Shown: positions 45,841 to 59,860, counted from the stretch's first letter. The stretch: 64,000 nucleotides of DNA from Nymphaea colorata (GCF_008831285.2 NC_045141.1:7677353-7741352); one strand, 5' to 3'. A program made the numbers and translations. Notes: generated by a model not told the origin, from the letters alone.

Positions 45841-48800
45841 TCTCATTTTACCCTTGATATGACTTTTTAACTATAAAATAGTAAAAGTAAGACTGAGCAT
45901 GAAACCACACGATCCAATTCAGCCTAACAAAAAGTTGAATTCAACCTAACAAAAAGTTGTCCTCGAGCCCAGCAATAACCAATAACCTATGCCTATAACT
46001 TGGCCACAATTAGACTGAGCCTTGGACTGATTATAAGAAATATAAATACGATATAATATAACATATAAATTAATTATAATATATATGCATGTAAAATTAA
46101 ATAATATTTTAAATAAGTAATCTGGTCAATCTGATGCCCAAATTTAAGGTTGAGCATAAGTTATAATCACAAGTATCTATTGGGTACCTAGCTCTGTTTT
46201 ATTATATGAAAATATAAAAAGTAATTTTTCAAACGCACAGTTACCCTTCGTAGCAAAGTACATCATATCGACTGGACAGAAACGAAAGGGCCCCTCCCTT
46301 CCACTTGTCCGGATAAGGAAGAGGTAAATATATAACAGGACTTAGAGACTACTGGACAACTTTTTCCCAATCAAGTCAAGGGCGCCAACAAGAAAGCAAG
46401 AAATTTCTTTCTCTTTTCTCCTTAAATTATCGGATCCACTTAATTAATGCCCCATGGATTGACGCCTTATTATATTCGGTCATTTTTTCTCTCTCTCTCT
46501 CTTTCTCTCTTACTTTTCTGCTCGACCAGAATTGCCACCGGCAATCTGGTCTTAGGTGGACCTAGACCTAACCGTTGCCGCTTGTTGGCAACTTTGATCG
46601 TCTCATTTGGCTGATATTGCGACAAAATACATCGATTCTTCTAAGTAAGGCACGTATGGGTTATGCGCTATATGAAACTTTTGGTTAATGCAAATCTAAC
46701 GGTAGAAAGGGAAAACAATTTTTACGTTTTATGTATAGGATTTTGACCGCATGACCTACGACGTTTGCATGATAGCTACGGAACCCAAAGCTAATCTTCG
46801 TGAAGTTTAATTTTGAGCTCGAAGTACTTGTATGCCAAAGCGCCCTTAATTATGCTTCATCAAAGCTTCAATTATGCTTCATCAAAGCTTCAAGGGGCAC
46901 AACATAACTGCTGGTGCCAAAAACGTGATTCTCAAGGATATTACTCCCCTGTTCTGGGGTGAGAACTGTCACCTAGGATCAGAATCAGGCTTTGAACCCT
47001 AGGAGAAAGGCGGTGCCTTTTAAGCTTCCATAAAGAGTTGGCCCCTATGCCGCTTGAGCTAGGGACTCGCCACTAACGAAGCCGATGTGCTAAAACTCAT
47101 TGAGGCTACTCCTTTTTTTTTCTTTATAAAAATAAGGTTAAAATGGAAAATAAGAACACAAAACCTTTACTGACAGAGGAAAAAAAAAACGTTAGTGGAG
47201 ATAGCAAAACGTAATATAACTTTAGCAGCGATTTTAAGTGACGACATAAAGAACGTTAGGGAAAGTAATGTCGCTGAGGTCGACTTCATTGATGAATACC
47301 GGAGGTACTAAGACACTTTTTGCATCGGGAAACAGTGAAAGAAAACAGTGTAAAAGCGTCACTATAAACGTCTTTCATGGCATTTCACGTTCACTCCATT
47401 GTAAGTTTGTGGGGCCTTATGTTTCATTTCTTTATCAACCAAAACTGAATAACATGTAATGTAAGTCTCTGTATATTTAGTAAAGTTTGTGATGTTTCAA
47501 ATCCAAAACTTAACAAACTTTAGTTTTCTGCAATGCATGACGAAAAAGGAAAAAGTTATTGACGATCCTAAGTGACTTGGTAGGCCCTAACTCATGACCC
47601 AGTAAATGGACGATCCTAGTTGACTCAGACAACTTGAGACTCGATCAATGAGTTGGCCAACTTTGCTTTTAGAAGTAGCCAGCAGTAAAACCTATTTAGT
47701 GCACCTAATTCCAACCCTAGGAGATACACTATGCTTCAGTTTGCGCGTCACCATGAGAGTCGCATGCTTCAGTAGTCACCATAAGAGTAAAGCTGCAACT
47801 GTTTGCCAAATGAACGTACGTATAAGTCAAAGGATTAATCTTTTGCTTACAGCTTGCCAGAGTCAAATGAAACAGTCAAGACAAGAAGATAAACATGGAC
47901 TTCATATACGTTCACCACGATTATCTCCACATGCATATACAAAATATAGCCTGCAGGTTAACTTTGTCCTTTCATATTCATGAACTTAAACTTCTATCTA
48001 CATGTTTAGTTAAATGTATGGTTAGCCACGGCATTCTGCCACAATAGTTGAGTCAATTCGACACATCAAGTTTATATAAATTAAACCTTTACTTGCTAGC
48101 TCATACCGTCCTTTGTACTCCTAGCACTTTTTTTTAAAACCTCAAACAAGAAGAAATATTCCCTTTTGCCAGTCTTGAGTTATGACTCTCATATCATGGA
48201 TTTTTCCAACTTGTGAATGTTAATTTCACACAATTAACAAGCTCTGCGGGCCACCTGGTGGAGGTTATGCCCCTCATTAATTTGATTATCAAAATGAATC
48301 AAGATAAAATGATAACAGGAACGGAAACAGCAGAAAGCTAACCGATCATTTAATCTAAGGGAAGCAACACGCACCCAGGGATCTTTTCACAAGCTCTCAA
48401 TTCCTTTATGTAATTGGAATTGGATTATGACCTGATCACTCATTTACATATCCCATCTTTAGCCCGTAAGTGATATTTATAGATTTAATACTCCACAAAT
48501 TAAATTAAGGATCTTTATACAACTGAAATTATGGCCGACAAAGAACTGGTTATGAATTATGGCTGTTGTATGCATTTAGTTGTTATGACCAACGCTTTTC
48601 ATCCACGATTCTATTGGACTATTTGGGAACAGTAATTATCTGTTACTGTTTCTAGCATCTATCCCAAAAAGTGGGGCAGATTCATACAAAATTTTTGAAG
48701 TGTCAAATAATTTTTGGGTTAGACACATGGGACCATACCATAATGTCACTGTTCCCAAATGGTCCCATTGGTTGCCACGAAACATCCAAGAAACCTGATG

Positions 48801-49702
48801 TGCAGGTCATAACGTGGCTACCGAATGAATATGGCTGGGCTTATTTAATAAAGGGAGATGTATTTGAAGGTTTCAACCAAACGTCAAATGGTTTGAGAAT
48901 CGTGTTGTCATCCTCTTTTCAACTTATTACTTACACGGAAAAGCCACGGTATTTGGTCGTTAGCTCATTTATGTCAAACTTGAAGCCCAGTAAGGGGTCA
49001 TTTGGCATCCAAAACAATACTAACGGACCACTGTTTATATATAACCTACCCTAAAAATTAGGGCATCATGTATCTACCCCAATAATTGAGACAGATTCAT
49101 GAAATACTGTTTCATATACCTCTCTCAAAGATTAAGGTGAAACGTTATATTAGTCAAATACATGGAAGAATATGTTACTGTTCCGTGCAAACAGGAGACT
49201 GAAAAATTGAATTCGAACCCAACTGCCCATCATGAGTAAATATGCGTGTTAATGTTACAACCTTGTTTTTCAAGTTAATTTTTGTTTTTCAAATGTGTTT
49301 CTTGATCTTTTGGGGGACCAAAAGGTTGGGGCTTAAACATATAACCAGCTAGCTAAGGTGGGCCAGACACATCAGACACACCTTGCTGACCTGACTGAGG
49401 AAATTGATCAAAAAGCAAAACGAGACAAGGAGCCTTAATTGCCCGTGTACCAATTGGTCATCAGCACACACCTAAAGAAGTTAAAGCTATTTTACTAAAT
49501 ATGCTGGAGTCCAGAGCCAATTGAAATGGTTTCACACAGGAATTGCACATTGATTCATACTGAAGAACATGATCACCTTCTTGATATGAATCTCATTTCT
49601 TGGTCGTTCCTCTGGTCGCAGACCTCAATTGCCATGCATTATCAACTCTGACCGGCCAGAAGTTAACAAGAGGCCTGAGTCCAATACGTAGGCTGCCACC
49701 TT
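45841..49702. other. Intergenic upstream of WRKY, no gene recognised
   Basis: AT-rich. A 22-bp unit 'aattatgcttcatcaaagct'+'tc' is repeated twice at 46848-46891. A (CT)n run lies at about 46490-46510. 47150-47420 contains 'tactgacag' and 'cgtcactataaacg' strings like CACTA subterminal repeats but no ends. A second copy of the dispersed repeat is at 48640-48781. No convincing coding frame. Confidence 0.45.
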
Positions 49703-50000
49703 GGTTTGGGTTGTTTCTTCCATGCGTGGACCAGATTTCACATGCATAGACCAGGCCCGTTGAATTGGAATACCCCCCCAAGCCCTTCTGAGCCTGAAGA
49801 AAGCTTGCCCTTGGCCCATCTCAAAAATGAGTCGGGCCGAATCTCAGTTTGGTTTGGGTTGATTCTTCCATGCGTAGACCAGATTGTGCCATTCATAGAC
49901 CAGGCCCGTTGAATTGGAATACCCCCACCAAGCCCTTCTGAGCCTGAAGAAAGCATGCCGTAGGCCCATCTAAGAAATGAGTCGGGCCAAGTCTCAGTTT
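49703..50000. repeat. Tandem duplication, 148-150 bp unit x2
   Basis: Copies 49703-49850 and 49851-50000 both begin 'ggtttgggttg' and end 'tctcagttt'. They share 'ccaggcccgttgaattggaa' and 'cttctgagcctgaagaaagc'. Differences are scattered substitutions and small indels. The frames here are by-products of the duplication. Confidence 0.92.
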
Positions 50001-50752
50001 TTAGTTATGAGCCTGCAGGGTTAAAGTGTGAACAAAATCACTTTATGTTGCCTGTCATAAAAACTGAACTTGCTGCTCCATTCGTTTTGAGGGAAACTAC
50101 AGAGACATGGTTATTGATTTGTGTAGGTAAAAAGTGCTTGAGAGTTGAGACAGGCAGTCAGCGGCAGCCTCTGTCAGGATCAGAGACCATTTTTCTCTAT
50201 GTCAGAAGAGAGTTGGCAAACCAAACAAGTACCCAGAAATTACACTGGTTTAGTGCGGGAAATGATCTGATACAATGTCACTCGAATTAGTGACATATTC
50301 TGGGTGACTGAGAGGGTTATCCCATGACCCGGGCGAGAGCTAAAGCCGCCCTCTCTTTCCTTGCCCTCAAAGGTTTAAAGCTGTGCCCGTACCAGGTGGC
50401 AAGATCTCTGTGTGCTTCTGCACATAGAACCCACCATCCTTATGGCACAGGACCATAACCCTACGCGTAGAACCCACCTTCAAACTGGTGATGCGCCTCC
50501 AACACACCTCAAATCTGCCCTTTTGAGCTAGGCCCCTCAGGGATTGAAAGAATAGTATTGACATACCAAGTCAGAAAAAGAAAAGAATAAGAATGGACGA
50601 GCTAACATCGATGTTGATCTCCAAGTTCATAATTCACTTCTTTGGTGTGCAAACTCATGTACAAAATTAGAAATTTAAAAAAGAGGATCTTTTTTTTTTT
50701 TTGAACTAGAGCCTTCTGGTCCAGTGACCACATTGAAAGAATCATGTGTTCA
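50001..50752. other. Spacer before the CACTA element
   Basis: No recognised gene. Small frames at 50045-50290 (+) and 50367-50564 (-) have no family resemblance that I can see. Confidence 0.4.
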
Positions 50753-50755
50753 ATG

Positions 50756-51528
50756 CACTACAAAAGAAAAAAAAATGGAAGGAAGTGGAAAGGGATAGGA
50801 ACTGAAAGAACAATCAAAAGTTCAGAAAAGAGGCAACATGCACCTCATAACAAGATAACAAGCCCAAAACCTATGGATCCATAGAAAAATGCAAAAGGTA
50901 TCAATCCCCTGCAACAAAAGTTGATCAACCACCAAGTGAACGCTTCGGTTTGACGTCATTACCTGCAGCATTGCCCCAAGCGCAAAGGTCTCCCACAAAC
51001 AAAGTTATTTTCAATTAACTACGACAGCACTTTAAATAGTGGTTACATTCAAAATCTTATGGCTGCAAACACACACACACACACTCACACACACACACAT
51101 ATATATAATATAACATCGATATCACCCAAAATACCTTACCAAATGATCTGCTGTGTGTTTGCGATATGTTAAATATGAAACCTTGAACTTTAAGGAGAGT
51201 GCAACCGGTGCTTATATTCATACAGGATCGAGCCATTTGCTATACCCAACTAATCAAATATTAGCTAATCAAATTATCTCATCCAATTTTTTGTTTAGAG
51301 ATTCAAATATTGTTAAAGCCTACAATAACAAGGAACGTAAAATAATACCCGTAAGTGTAAGTCAATGGTTAATTTTTGCTAATGTATTTTCAAAGCGTCA
51401 GTAAAAGTATCACCGACACTATTTTTACTGATGTTCACAATAAAACATCTGTAAATCCAACAGTGATGGTTTGCTTATTTTTATTGACGTTCTTTTTTCT
51501 GTCAGCAAAATCCTTTTTTTCCGTAGTG
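50756..51528. mobile_element. Non-autonomous CACTA element, 773 bp, TSD ATG
   Basis: The left end is CACTACAAAAGAAAAAAAAA and the right end, reversed, is CACTACGGAAAAAAAGGAT, the CACTA-superfamily signature. The 3-bp direct repeats ATG at 50753-50755 and 51529-51531 match the superfamily's 3-bp target duplication. The right subterminal region carries repeats such as 'cgtcagtaaaagtatcaccgacac', 'ttactgatg' and 'ttattgacg', as expected for transposase binding. No transposase frame. It abuts the LTR that begins at 51534. Internal (AC)n at 51068-51100. Confidence 0.8.
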
Positions 51529-51533
51529 ATGGT

Positions 51534-53826
51534 TGTTATCATCCCAAATTTTTCCAAAAGAACATTATTCCATTTTCACTCAAACAAAATTCTCAGTTAT
51601 TTCATTTGGATCCAATTTTTGAATCCGAAGCCCAACCCAAAACCTAAAACAAACTTTCATATCCATACCTAAATCCAATTCATGACTATTCGATCCAAAA
51701 CGAATCTCTAGGCCCATGTCTGAGTCCAAACAAAAGATTCAAATCTGAAATCCAACTCTGTGATCTAAATTTGATGCAAAACCAAAGTTTAGATCCAAAC
51801 CTAGAATTTCAACTCAAAATTCAAAGTTGAGATCAAAACAACAAAATTTGAAGCTATCTAGCACCATGCGCGCATGCACAAAACTGCCCTTTGTTGTATA
51901 TCTTGTTCTCGCACCAAAAATATATTTTTAAGCTTAAACCACTCATTAGACCAATTGAACCTAATCTAGATCTAAAACAAGCCCGAAATTACTCAAACGG
52001 AGTTAGCCCGTTTGTAACAAAAGCCATTTTACCTTTTTTAAATACACATTTAAAAACATAATTTTATGCTTTTTTTATTATTTTATTTATGAACGGACCC
52101 CTTGGAAGCTAGGGTGGTGAAATCCATCCCTTATTGGTCCAAATGACACAATAAGGGGGCATTTCACCCCCTCATTTGAGCTCAATGTGCTGGCGCGAGT
52201 AATTGAACAGTCGTGCACACCGGGGGACGGCGTTGTGCACCCACGTGATTGAACAGTCGCGTGTGCTGGGCGGCAGTGCTATTGCCCGATGATCACGCGG
52301 ACCCGCAAATGCACCGAACCAGAATGCAGGCCCTCTTTTTAATTAAAAATTGTCCCCTGGGGGGTGGTTTTGGGTCTGTTGGGTGGGCATTAGCCCTGCC
52401 CATACCCCAAATGGGTATTTGAAGGGCTAAGGGCCAATCACACTTAGTTAAAACCTATTTTTTTAAAATTAAAAATTATTCAAAAATACTTGAAATTCAC
52501 ATGAAAATATAATGAAATTCAAAAAAATTAAAAGTTTGAGTTTTGGCTCCAAAACTCCCTGTAAATACCCTACAATCTTTTCATTTAAATAAAAACTAAC
52601 TCTTGGGGAACCTCTAGTGCTTTAACAGAAGATTAGAGTTTTTCTCTACCTCTTTCTCCCCCATTTTTTCTCTTCCTCTATCTTCTTCACCAACCTTGAG
52701 AACAATCTTCTCCAAGTTCCAACTCTTCAAGTGAGTACGAGGAGATCACTTGAGGAACACCTTTATTATCTTGGAGCTTCACCCAAGGCAACCCTAGGAT
52801 CATCTGAAGAAGGAGATTCATTTTCAAAATCATTTATATTAGAGATATGTAATCTTCATCTCATTTTTTTTTTTAATTTTCATTTCCCCTTGCCACCTCC
52901 CAATGGCCGTGCAAGAGAGCTTTAAAGATTTCTTATCCAGAGTCAAGAGCTACTCTTCAGCGCACAAGGAATATAAGCAAGGCGAAATAAATTCTATTTC
53001 TTCATTTATTTCCGAAATATGCTTGAAATATTGCTTTGTTCACCGTTTATGTTTGACATGATGTTTATGCATGATAGACTAAATTTTCTTAATTAATAGG
53101 CAAATGAATGGTAAGAATGAGCGTTTGAGTAGGGATTTCTTCATTATTATGTTGATTTTGAGGTTATGATTTGTTCAACCCTAGAAAGTCATTCACTAGT
53201 CTGTACATGTTAAAATGCATCTTCATGGCATTTACACGTTTAGCTACTCTCTTAATCATCCGGTTAGGGAGTCCAATGAATGCTTTCTTTCATTACTTTT
53301 CATTTCATGTGTGTTTGATTTTCTTCCATACCCAATGGTGGGATAAATAAATTTTCTTGTAATAAACAAAATAATTGTGGTGCTATGCTCACGCATAAAA
53401 ATATTTGAAACCTACTTTTCAAAAAAAAAATTGAAAGCAAGACCCTCTTTAACGAGGCCTTGGAGACTTAGCTTAAATCCTTGCATCAGCCCAAGTTCCT
53501 CTCCGGTCCACATAGGAAAATCGAAGTCGGATATTTTTCAGGTTATTTCTTGTTTTCAACTTTCCGGGTGAGCATATGCGTATATACATGTTATGCATGT
53601 ATACATGCACATAATTATTTCTCTTTGTCATTTTCTCTTTATGGTTTAACATATTCCTTTACAAATCTTCATTTACGTATATCTATAAATGAATGTCTTT
53701 TTCTAAAAACTTATTCTTCTCTTTCTCTCTAAAATCTCCCTGTCTCTAAAATCTCTCTCTTTTTAAAAGCTCTTTTTTTTTTCTTTATTCGAGTTAATAC
53801 TTCTTTCATATACGTACATATATACA

Positions 53827-53859
<33 letters not shown>

Positions 53860-55770
53860 CTCCCTCTTTTTCAAAAGGTTTTATTTTGTGATTTTCAAAA
53901 TCTTTTTCTCTTTCTCCCTATTCCTCTTGGATTAAAGTCTTTCTTATTTTCCATTCTTTTGAATATTTTTTCTCTCAAGATCTAAGGTTTTATTCATTTG
54001 TCGGCTTCACCAAGACCGAAAACTCAATTAAAGACCCAATATTGGAACCATGCTTGATGGTTATAACTTTCATTCCATTTTCAAAATTATTATCTCTTCA
54101 CAAAGATTTTTATGATGACTATATAAATACAAAAAAGAAAACCTAGATGTATGTGATGGTATGAATGCTTTTAAATGAATGTCATAGTAGGAATGAAGGA
54201 TTTGCTTATAATCATATAGGGTCAATGCATACATTCACTTGTAAAAACCATGAATGATCAAAAGCACATTTCTAAAAGAACTTAAGCCATAGTTAACACA
54301 TTCAACATAGTTAGCAGCTCTGTATCAAGTCATCATTGATATCGTCACTATCATCAATATCGAACTCATCAAAAAAAGAAGAAGTTCTTCTCAAATGACC
54401 CATTTTGAAGAGAGCTCCAACCATAGATGAAATTAGAGACGCTAATAGGGGCAGGAGACATATCTTTCAGAACCAAGAACGTGATATTCACATTAGCAGA
54501 AGAGAAGGAGGAGAGCACAGAGATGAGCGCTTTTCCAACAGCTTTCCCTCCTGCGAAAAAGGTGAGAAAAGAAAGTGCTAAGTGGAATGGAATGACATTC
54601 TTTAGATCAATCTGATAGTGGTTGTTTCAGGACATCATCATCAAGGAAGGAGTTGTCGCTACCCTGCTATCAGTGCTGTGAACCTGTCACTACAAAAACA
54701 CAACAAGTTTCCTTAACTAATCATATAGCGTACCACACAGCCTCCAAGCCTCGGCATGGTAGGCTGGGAACCTGAAGCCCTAGCCCTGGTCTCCATGGAT
54801 GCATCCTCATCAGAAGATGCGAGCTCTAGCTCTTCCACTTATGTTTCACGTTTGTTGAGCGGTCAAACTACTTGTAACTGCGGATAGGCATAGTATGAAT
54901 TCAACTTGCTTTCTAAAGCCCCAACCAGCCCAAGCCCCAATTATAACCCGATGCCATTGAAAGTTGCGAGTTTTGGTCTTTGCTAATCTAATCTTGTGAT
55001 GTAGGGCCTCAGTTTCTATAGAGTTAGGCTACTACGCCTAGCTCCCTTTTGCAATCCTGCCAGTAGTGGAAGGCCTTGGAATCCACCCTGTTCATACCTC
55101 ATTTAGTTTGGAGAGGGAGGACAAGGTCTGTTTGAATGCTTGTTTCTAAAGACCCCAAGTACCAGGAGGCCATTCATCATACAACGCTTCTTGCCTACAT
55201 ATTGTTCCAACCTTGGTACGAGGATTGATGTACCAATATGTCTAATGACTGATGAGGCATGCTGCCACAAACCTTATACATAAGGTTTCTCTGTACTAGC
55301 TTCTTCTACTTATACTGTAGTTGAAGCAAAAGTGTTTACAAAAGAAAGAAGAGTTGTACTACTTTCGCTACAGTCGGGCTGCATATAGATTTCGACTTTC
55401 CCTCCTACTTTCCACTGTTTTTCATGCAGAAGAGAGAATACCATCATCCCTCTCCCTTTTGGTTCTGGAAATTCTTTTGCCATGCTTTCTGTTATATGAT
55501 CTTTTCCCAACACCACGTTTCTGATCTTCTTGGGTCCATGCACATCGCTCTTTCTAGGAGGCTGGCCACCTATCCTAGATCTTTAAAAGTTTCTAAATGA
55601 TATTTGTAAAGATTCACTAAATCAAAATGGTATATGCTCTCCAATGATTCTTCAAAACTTTCTAAAAATTTTGAAACATCAAATCTTCAACATTTTCTCA
55701 AACACCACACTGCATTTACAATGAAAATATGTTTAAGCAAAAACAAAATGTATCAAGAATAAACATAACC
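51534..55770 (+). repeat. 5' LTR of Ogre-like element, with 1.27-kb insertion
   Basis: The left edge TGTTATCA is supported by the fragment at 10950. The stretch from 52090 aligns with 60909 onward: 'accccttgga', 'caagttccaactcttcaagtg', 'ttattatcttggagcttcac', 'aaaatgcatcttcatg', 'gaaagcaagaccctcttta', 'gtatgtgatgg'. About 54300-55575 has no counterpart in the other copy (about 95 bp there), after which 'aaatgatatttgtaaagat' resumes alignment to about 55745. The right edge is not certain. Contains a (TG)n-(TA)n microsatellite at 53827-53859. Confidence 0.7.
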
Positions 55771-56699
55771 CTTACATTGGTTACTCCCAATAAAGGCACC
55801 AGAAATGGTCAGTCCTTGTACGGATGTGCGAGTCTCTTTCTCTCTCATTTCAAAAAATAAAATTTTTCTAAAACACTCCAAAAATCAAAATAGATCCCGG
55901 GGATGCGAACAGATGTCAACCTTGATGATAAATATCATCGTTTGACTATGATTATTATTGATGCATTTTCGCGAACTTGAACATCTCCCATATTGCTATG
56001 ATAAAGCATGTCATCTTCTTTGGCCTTGACACCAACTACATTTCATTACATTGCTTAATGATTATATTTGTTTTTTTGTATATAAGGCTAATTGAGGGGG
56101 ATCAATCATGTTTACATAGATATACGATCAAATACAACCATCTACAATTTAAGACTTGATTAAAAAATAATGTTTGTTTTTTTATTTATTTTAATCATCA
56201 TATTAAGAAACATTGCATTAGAGACAACCGATTTTGCATGTTTGCTCATATTTCAAAACTTCTTGCATCTATTTGTCCTGGTCATCATGTTGTCGGGTTT
56301 GGTCTTAGGCAGTAGCATATGACTAAGCCTTACAACTGGACCACACCTTGGGCAAGAAAGACCCTTCGTTAATACCATGAGTGGTAACTTGTGGTATATT
56401 AAAAGTGCCCAAGAAGAGGCATATAAACTTTACCCTTAGTTGCCTAAAAAAAAGTTTATGCTAGTACTAAGCCATTTGGTTAAATTATATAAGCATAACA
56501 TAGTATTAGTTATCGTGATTCACAATTATCTAAATTAGGCCTTTATATCCCTTCTCCAAATTCTTTTACATAATAGAAATATAGCGAATGTTGGATATGC
56601 ACAAAACCTTATGTGATGATTTACAGCCTCATTATATACCTCTACCTCATATTGTCCTTGTCAATCTTTTTTACTAATTTAATCTCCATCTTTCAGAGT

Positions 56700-57980
56700 C
56701 ATCACTCAAGATGTATTCTTTTCAACGTTTTGTCACCTTCCCTTATGATCACATCCTCTTTGAGGAAGAATCTAAATGGTCTACTTATATTTCTCTTGAG
56801 TTAAGACCCTTGGCTCCTGAATGGTATCATTCTTGGCATCTCACATTCTCTCGAATGTTTCCTTTTTACTTTGAAGAATGTGAGCTAGAAACAGTGGCAG
56901 CCAGAGGAATGCAATCAGTGGATGAGAATTTGGTGCATGCAATTGCCGAATGATGGAACACAAGGACTTCTTCTTTTTTATTTTTATGAAGAAAAATGAC
57001 AATATTATTAGATGAATTTGCTGAAATACTAGACCTCTCTACCCCGACTTAAGATTCAAATGATCCATTGGAGAAACAGTTCTTCGTGAACACAACTAAG
57101 GTTAACGTAAATGACCTTATAACTCACTTTACTAGGCCAGGAACTTGGCCCATAGTAAAAGACCATGAGAGTCAAAACATCAACCTAAAATATCTATATG
57201 AAGAATTTGAAGCCTATGTTGAACCTTCCACCTTATTTCAAAAAGCCATAGGAAGAGTTAAACATTGTATGATGCTTTGCATAGTGGGAGTGACCCATTT
57301 CACCAATGGAACCGACTTCCTATATGTTTGTACCACCCAACTTTTTTGGATATGTAAACATAGCAGGACCTGACACTTATTAGTGGCAATGACACCCTTG
57401 ACTTTTCTTTACTGATGACTCACCCGCTTCATCATCAGAGGCACCAACTTTGTAGAAAGATGCACATATGCTTTACAATTGTGGTTTCTCTAGCACATGG
57501 TATCCCAAGCCAGTCTATTCAGAAACACTACTTGAGCATTGACAACCTTAGAACAATACTGTCGTTTGATCAAGCACTTAAATAGAGAAGAGATCATTTG
57601 GGATTATTATGATCGTCATCAGAATTCATCAAGATACACTCACCACTACCATGGTCATACCACACTCTTGGGCCCTTATTTCATAGTTGATTGTTGTGCT
57701 GATAGATGCATGAGACAATTCTCTTAGAGACAGAAGATGGTTTTTGTGCATGCCCCAATCGGAGTTATTCCTGAATTCGATCTCAGCTCTTTTCAATGGG
57801 TGGCACTGTTCATAGTAGTTTGACAAGAGTGGGAGACGCACACATCCTACACTTGGTTCACAAGCCCAGTAGTGAATAAAGAATACGCCGAGTTGTGGGA
57901 TGTCAACCACCATCCATCCTTCCTTAAAAGTTCCTATTGTCAACTTTGTATTTTTTATTTGGCCTTTAGTCGCTGTCATC
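56700..57980 (+). pseudogene. Upstream ORF remnant of Ogre-like element
   Basis: Broken frames (56711-56953, 57068-57373, 57539-57727) in the position of the extra ORF that Tat/Ogre elements carry before gag. The last piece reads E-E-I-I-W-D-Y-Y-D-R-H and L-L-G-P-Y-F-I-V-D, reminiscent of plant mobile-domain-like ORFs in such elements. Function unknown. Several stops separate the pieces. Confidence 0.45.
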
Positions 57981-58110
57981 TTTGTTAAAATTTTTCTTTG
58001 GATGTAATCTTTAAATTCTTAATGCAATAAGAACTTTCATTTTATCATCATTTCTCTCCAATGTTTTTTCATTTTCTTGTCTTATAAGATGAATACTTGA
58101 AGTTAGCAGG

Positions 58111-59860
58111 ATGGTTGAAACAAGAGCACAAGCTAAGCAGGCTCCTCAGACCGAAGCTTCATCTTTTGATCCTATGCCAGAAATACTTCGCTTCCCAGCA
58201 ATCAAACCAAAAGGTTATTTTATGTTCCATTTATTTAAGAAGAGATTTATGAGGGAGTAAGAAGAACAAAAGGCTCTAATGGTTACTCTAAAACCAGCAA
58301 CTGAAAACCCACCAAACAAAAAAAAAAGAAAAATAACAAACCTTCTCCCACAGATTGGGATAAAGACCATCTGGATTCAGACTCAACAACCAATAAAGAT
58401 GAAATGCCTGAATTGCTTCCGCTCAAGGAGAAAAAGACAACAAAAAAAAAGCAAGAAGGAAAAGAAATCATAGAAGATAGCAGCTCACCTAGCCAAATCA
58501 CAAGCGAAAGTTTAGAAAAGAAACCAAAAAGGAAGAGAAAGCCTGCCAAGAAAAGCAAAGAAGTATACCCTATGCAGTAGCTCAGACACCAAGAGTTATA
58601 AACAAAAAGTAAAAGAGGTCAAGGGAAAGGAAAAAAAAAAGGTCAGATATGAGTCAAACTAAGCGCAAATTTTACGAATGGAGAAAAGAATGACCAACAT
58701 TGAACTTATGGGGAAAGGAAAACACTCATACTCATGCGAGGATTACTACTTAGGCATTGAAGGAGATGAAGATGTGAATGGTTTGCCCAAAAAGTTTATC
58801 AAATATGATGGAACAACCTACCCATACATTCATCTTTCGACATTCATCAACGATTGCTACAAGATCTGGACGAATAACAAAGCATTGTTTCGCTACTTTT
58901 CAAAGAGTCTTGAAGGTATTGCAGTGCAATAGTACAAAGAAAATGTTAACCCAGTTGAGCTTAAGGAATTTCATAGATTGGTTAACATATTCGTCGAGAG
59001 ATTTGAGTAAAATGTTCCCATGGCTCCAACCCTCAGTACCCTTTGCAGTCTATGTAAAAAATAAAGAGAAAAAACTCAAAAATTCATCCAAAAATAGAGA
59101 ATTCAATGCAACATGATGAATAAGCCTATTTCTGAAACGCAAAATCTGTCACTCATTAGAAAAAAGCTTGTCCAACCCTTGAAAAGTCTCATCTGCAATG
59201 CTTCAAAGAAGACCTTTGCAGAGTTCACCGAACAAGCAAATTCAATAAAAAAAAGAAGTGAAGAAGGTGATTTCGATGAAACCATTGCACTCAAGTATAA
59301 AGAAGAGGGCATGAAAGGAGGAAGAACACAGTTACCCACACACTTCATGGAAAATGTCGACGCTCAAAATGACAACGACAGTAGTTATAAACAAGACAAA
59401 TAGACAAACCACAAGAAGAACACATAGTTGCCCAAAGGAAATGAAGAAGGAAGGAACAAACACGCAGGCTAGAATTATGACTGGAAGTTCACTCCTCTCA
59501 GTCAATCTTGAGAAAAGATCCTAGAGTACCCCCTCGCCAAAGGAACTGTCGTCTTGTCGAAAATGTTAGAACCTCCGAAAATGATGGGAAGTAATAAAGA
59601 AAAACTGTATAAGTTCCATCATGTCCCTGCTCATGACACCGAGGATTGTTTTGTCCTCAAAAACATTATCCAATATTTCATTAACAAAAATTTCAAGGTT
59701 GTTGATGATAGCATCCTTGAAGTATTAAAGAGTCCATTTCTTGATCACGGAAAGGTGACAGTTACCATGATCGTCACAATCACTCCACTCCATATCATCT
59801 GCAAGAACACATCCGACCTTGTGATGGAAACAATTCACACCAAGTTATCATGATCAATCG
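58111..59860 (+). pseudogene. Gag remnant of Ogre-like element
   Basis: Begins M-V-E-T-R-A-Q-A at 58111 and meets its first stop at 58258. A Lys-rich linker follows (to about 58640). The gag core at about 58678-59060 reads F-I-K-Y-D-G-T-T, P-Y-I-H-L-S-T-F and L-E-G-I-A-V-Q before a TAG (58930-58932) where relatives have Trp; then frames continue through F-H-R-L-V-N-I-F-V-E-R-F. About 59600-59680 reads Y-K-F-H-H-V-P-A-H-D-T-E-D-C-F, the late-gag block seen in plant gypsy elements. Multiple stops and shifts: not functional. Confidence 0.7.

Noticed and set aside
54688-54701. CACTACAAAAACAC as a second CACTA element end
   Set aside because: No opposite terminus or 3-bp duplication was found nearby, so the motif alone is not enough.
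58283-58558. 91-codon hydrophobic minus-strand frame that looks like a membrane protein
   Set aside because: It is the antisense of the Lys-rich gag linker; AAA/AAG codons read backwards as Phe/Leu.
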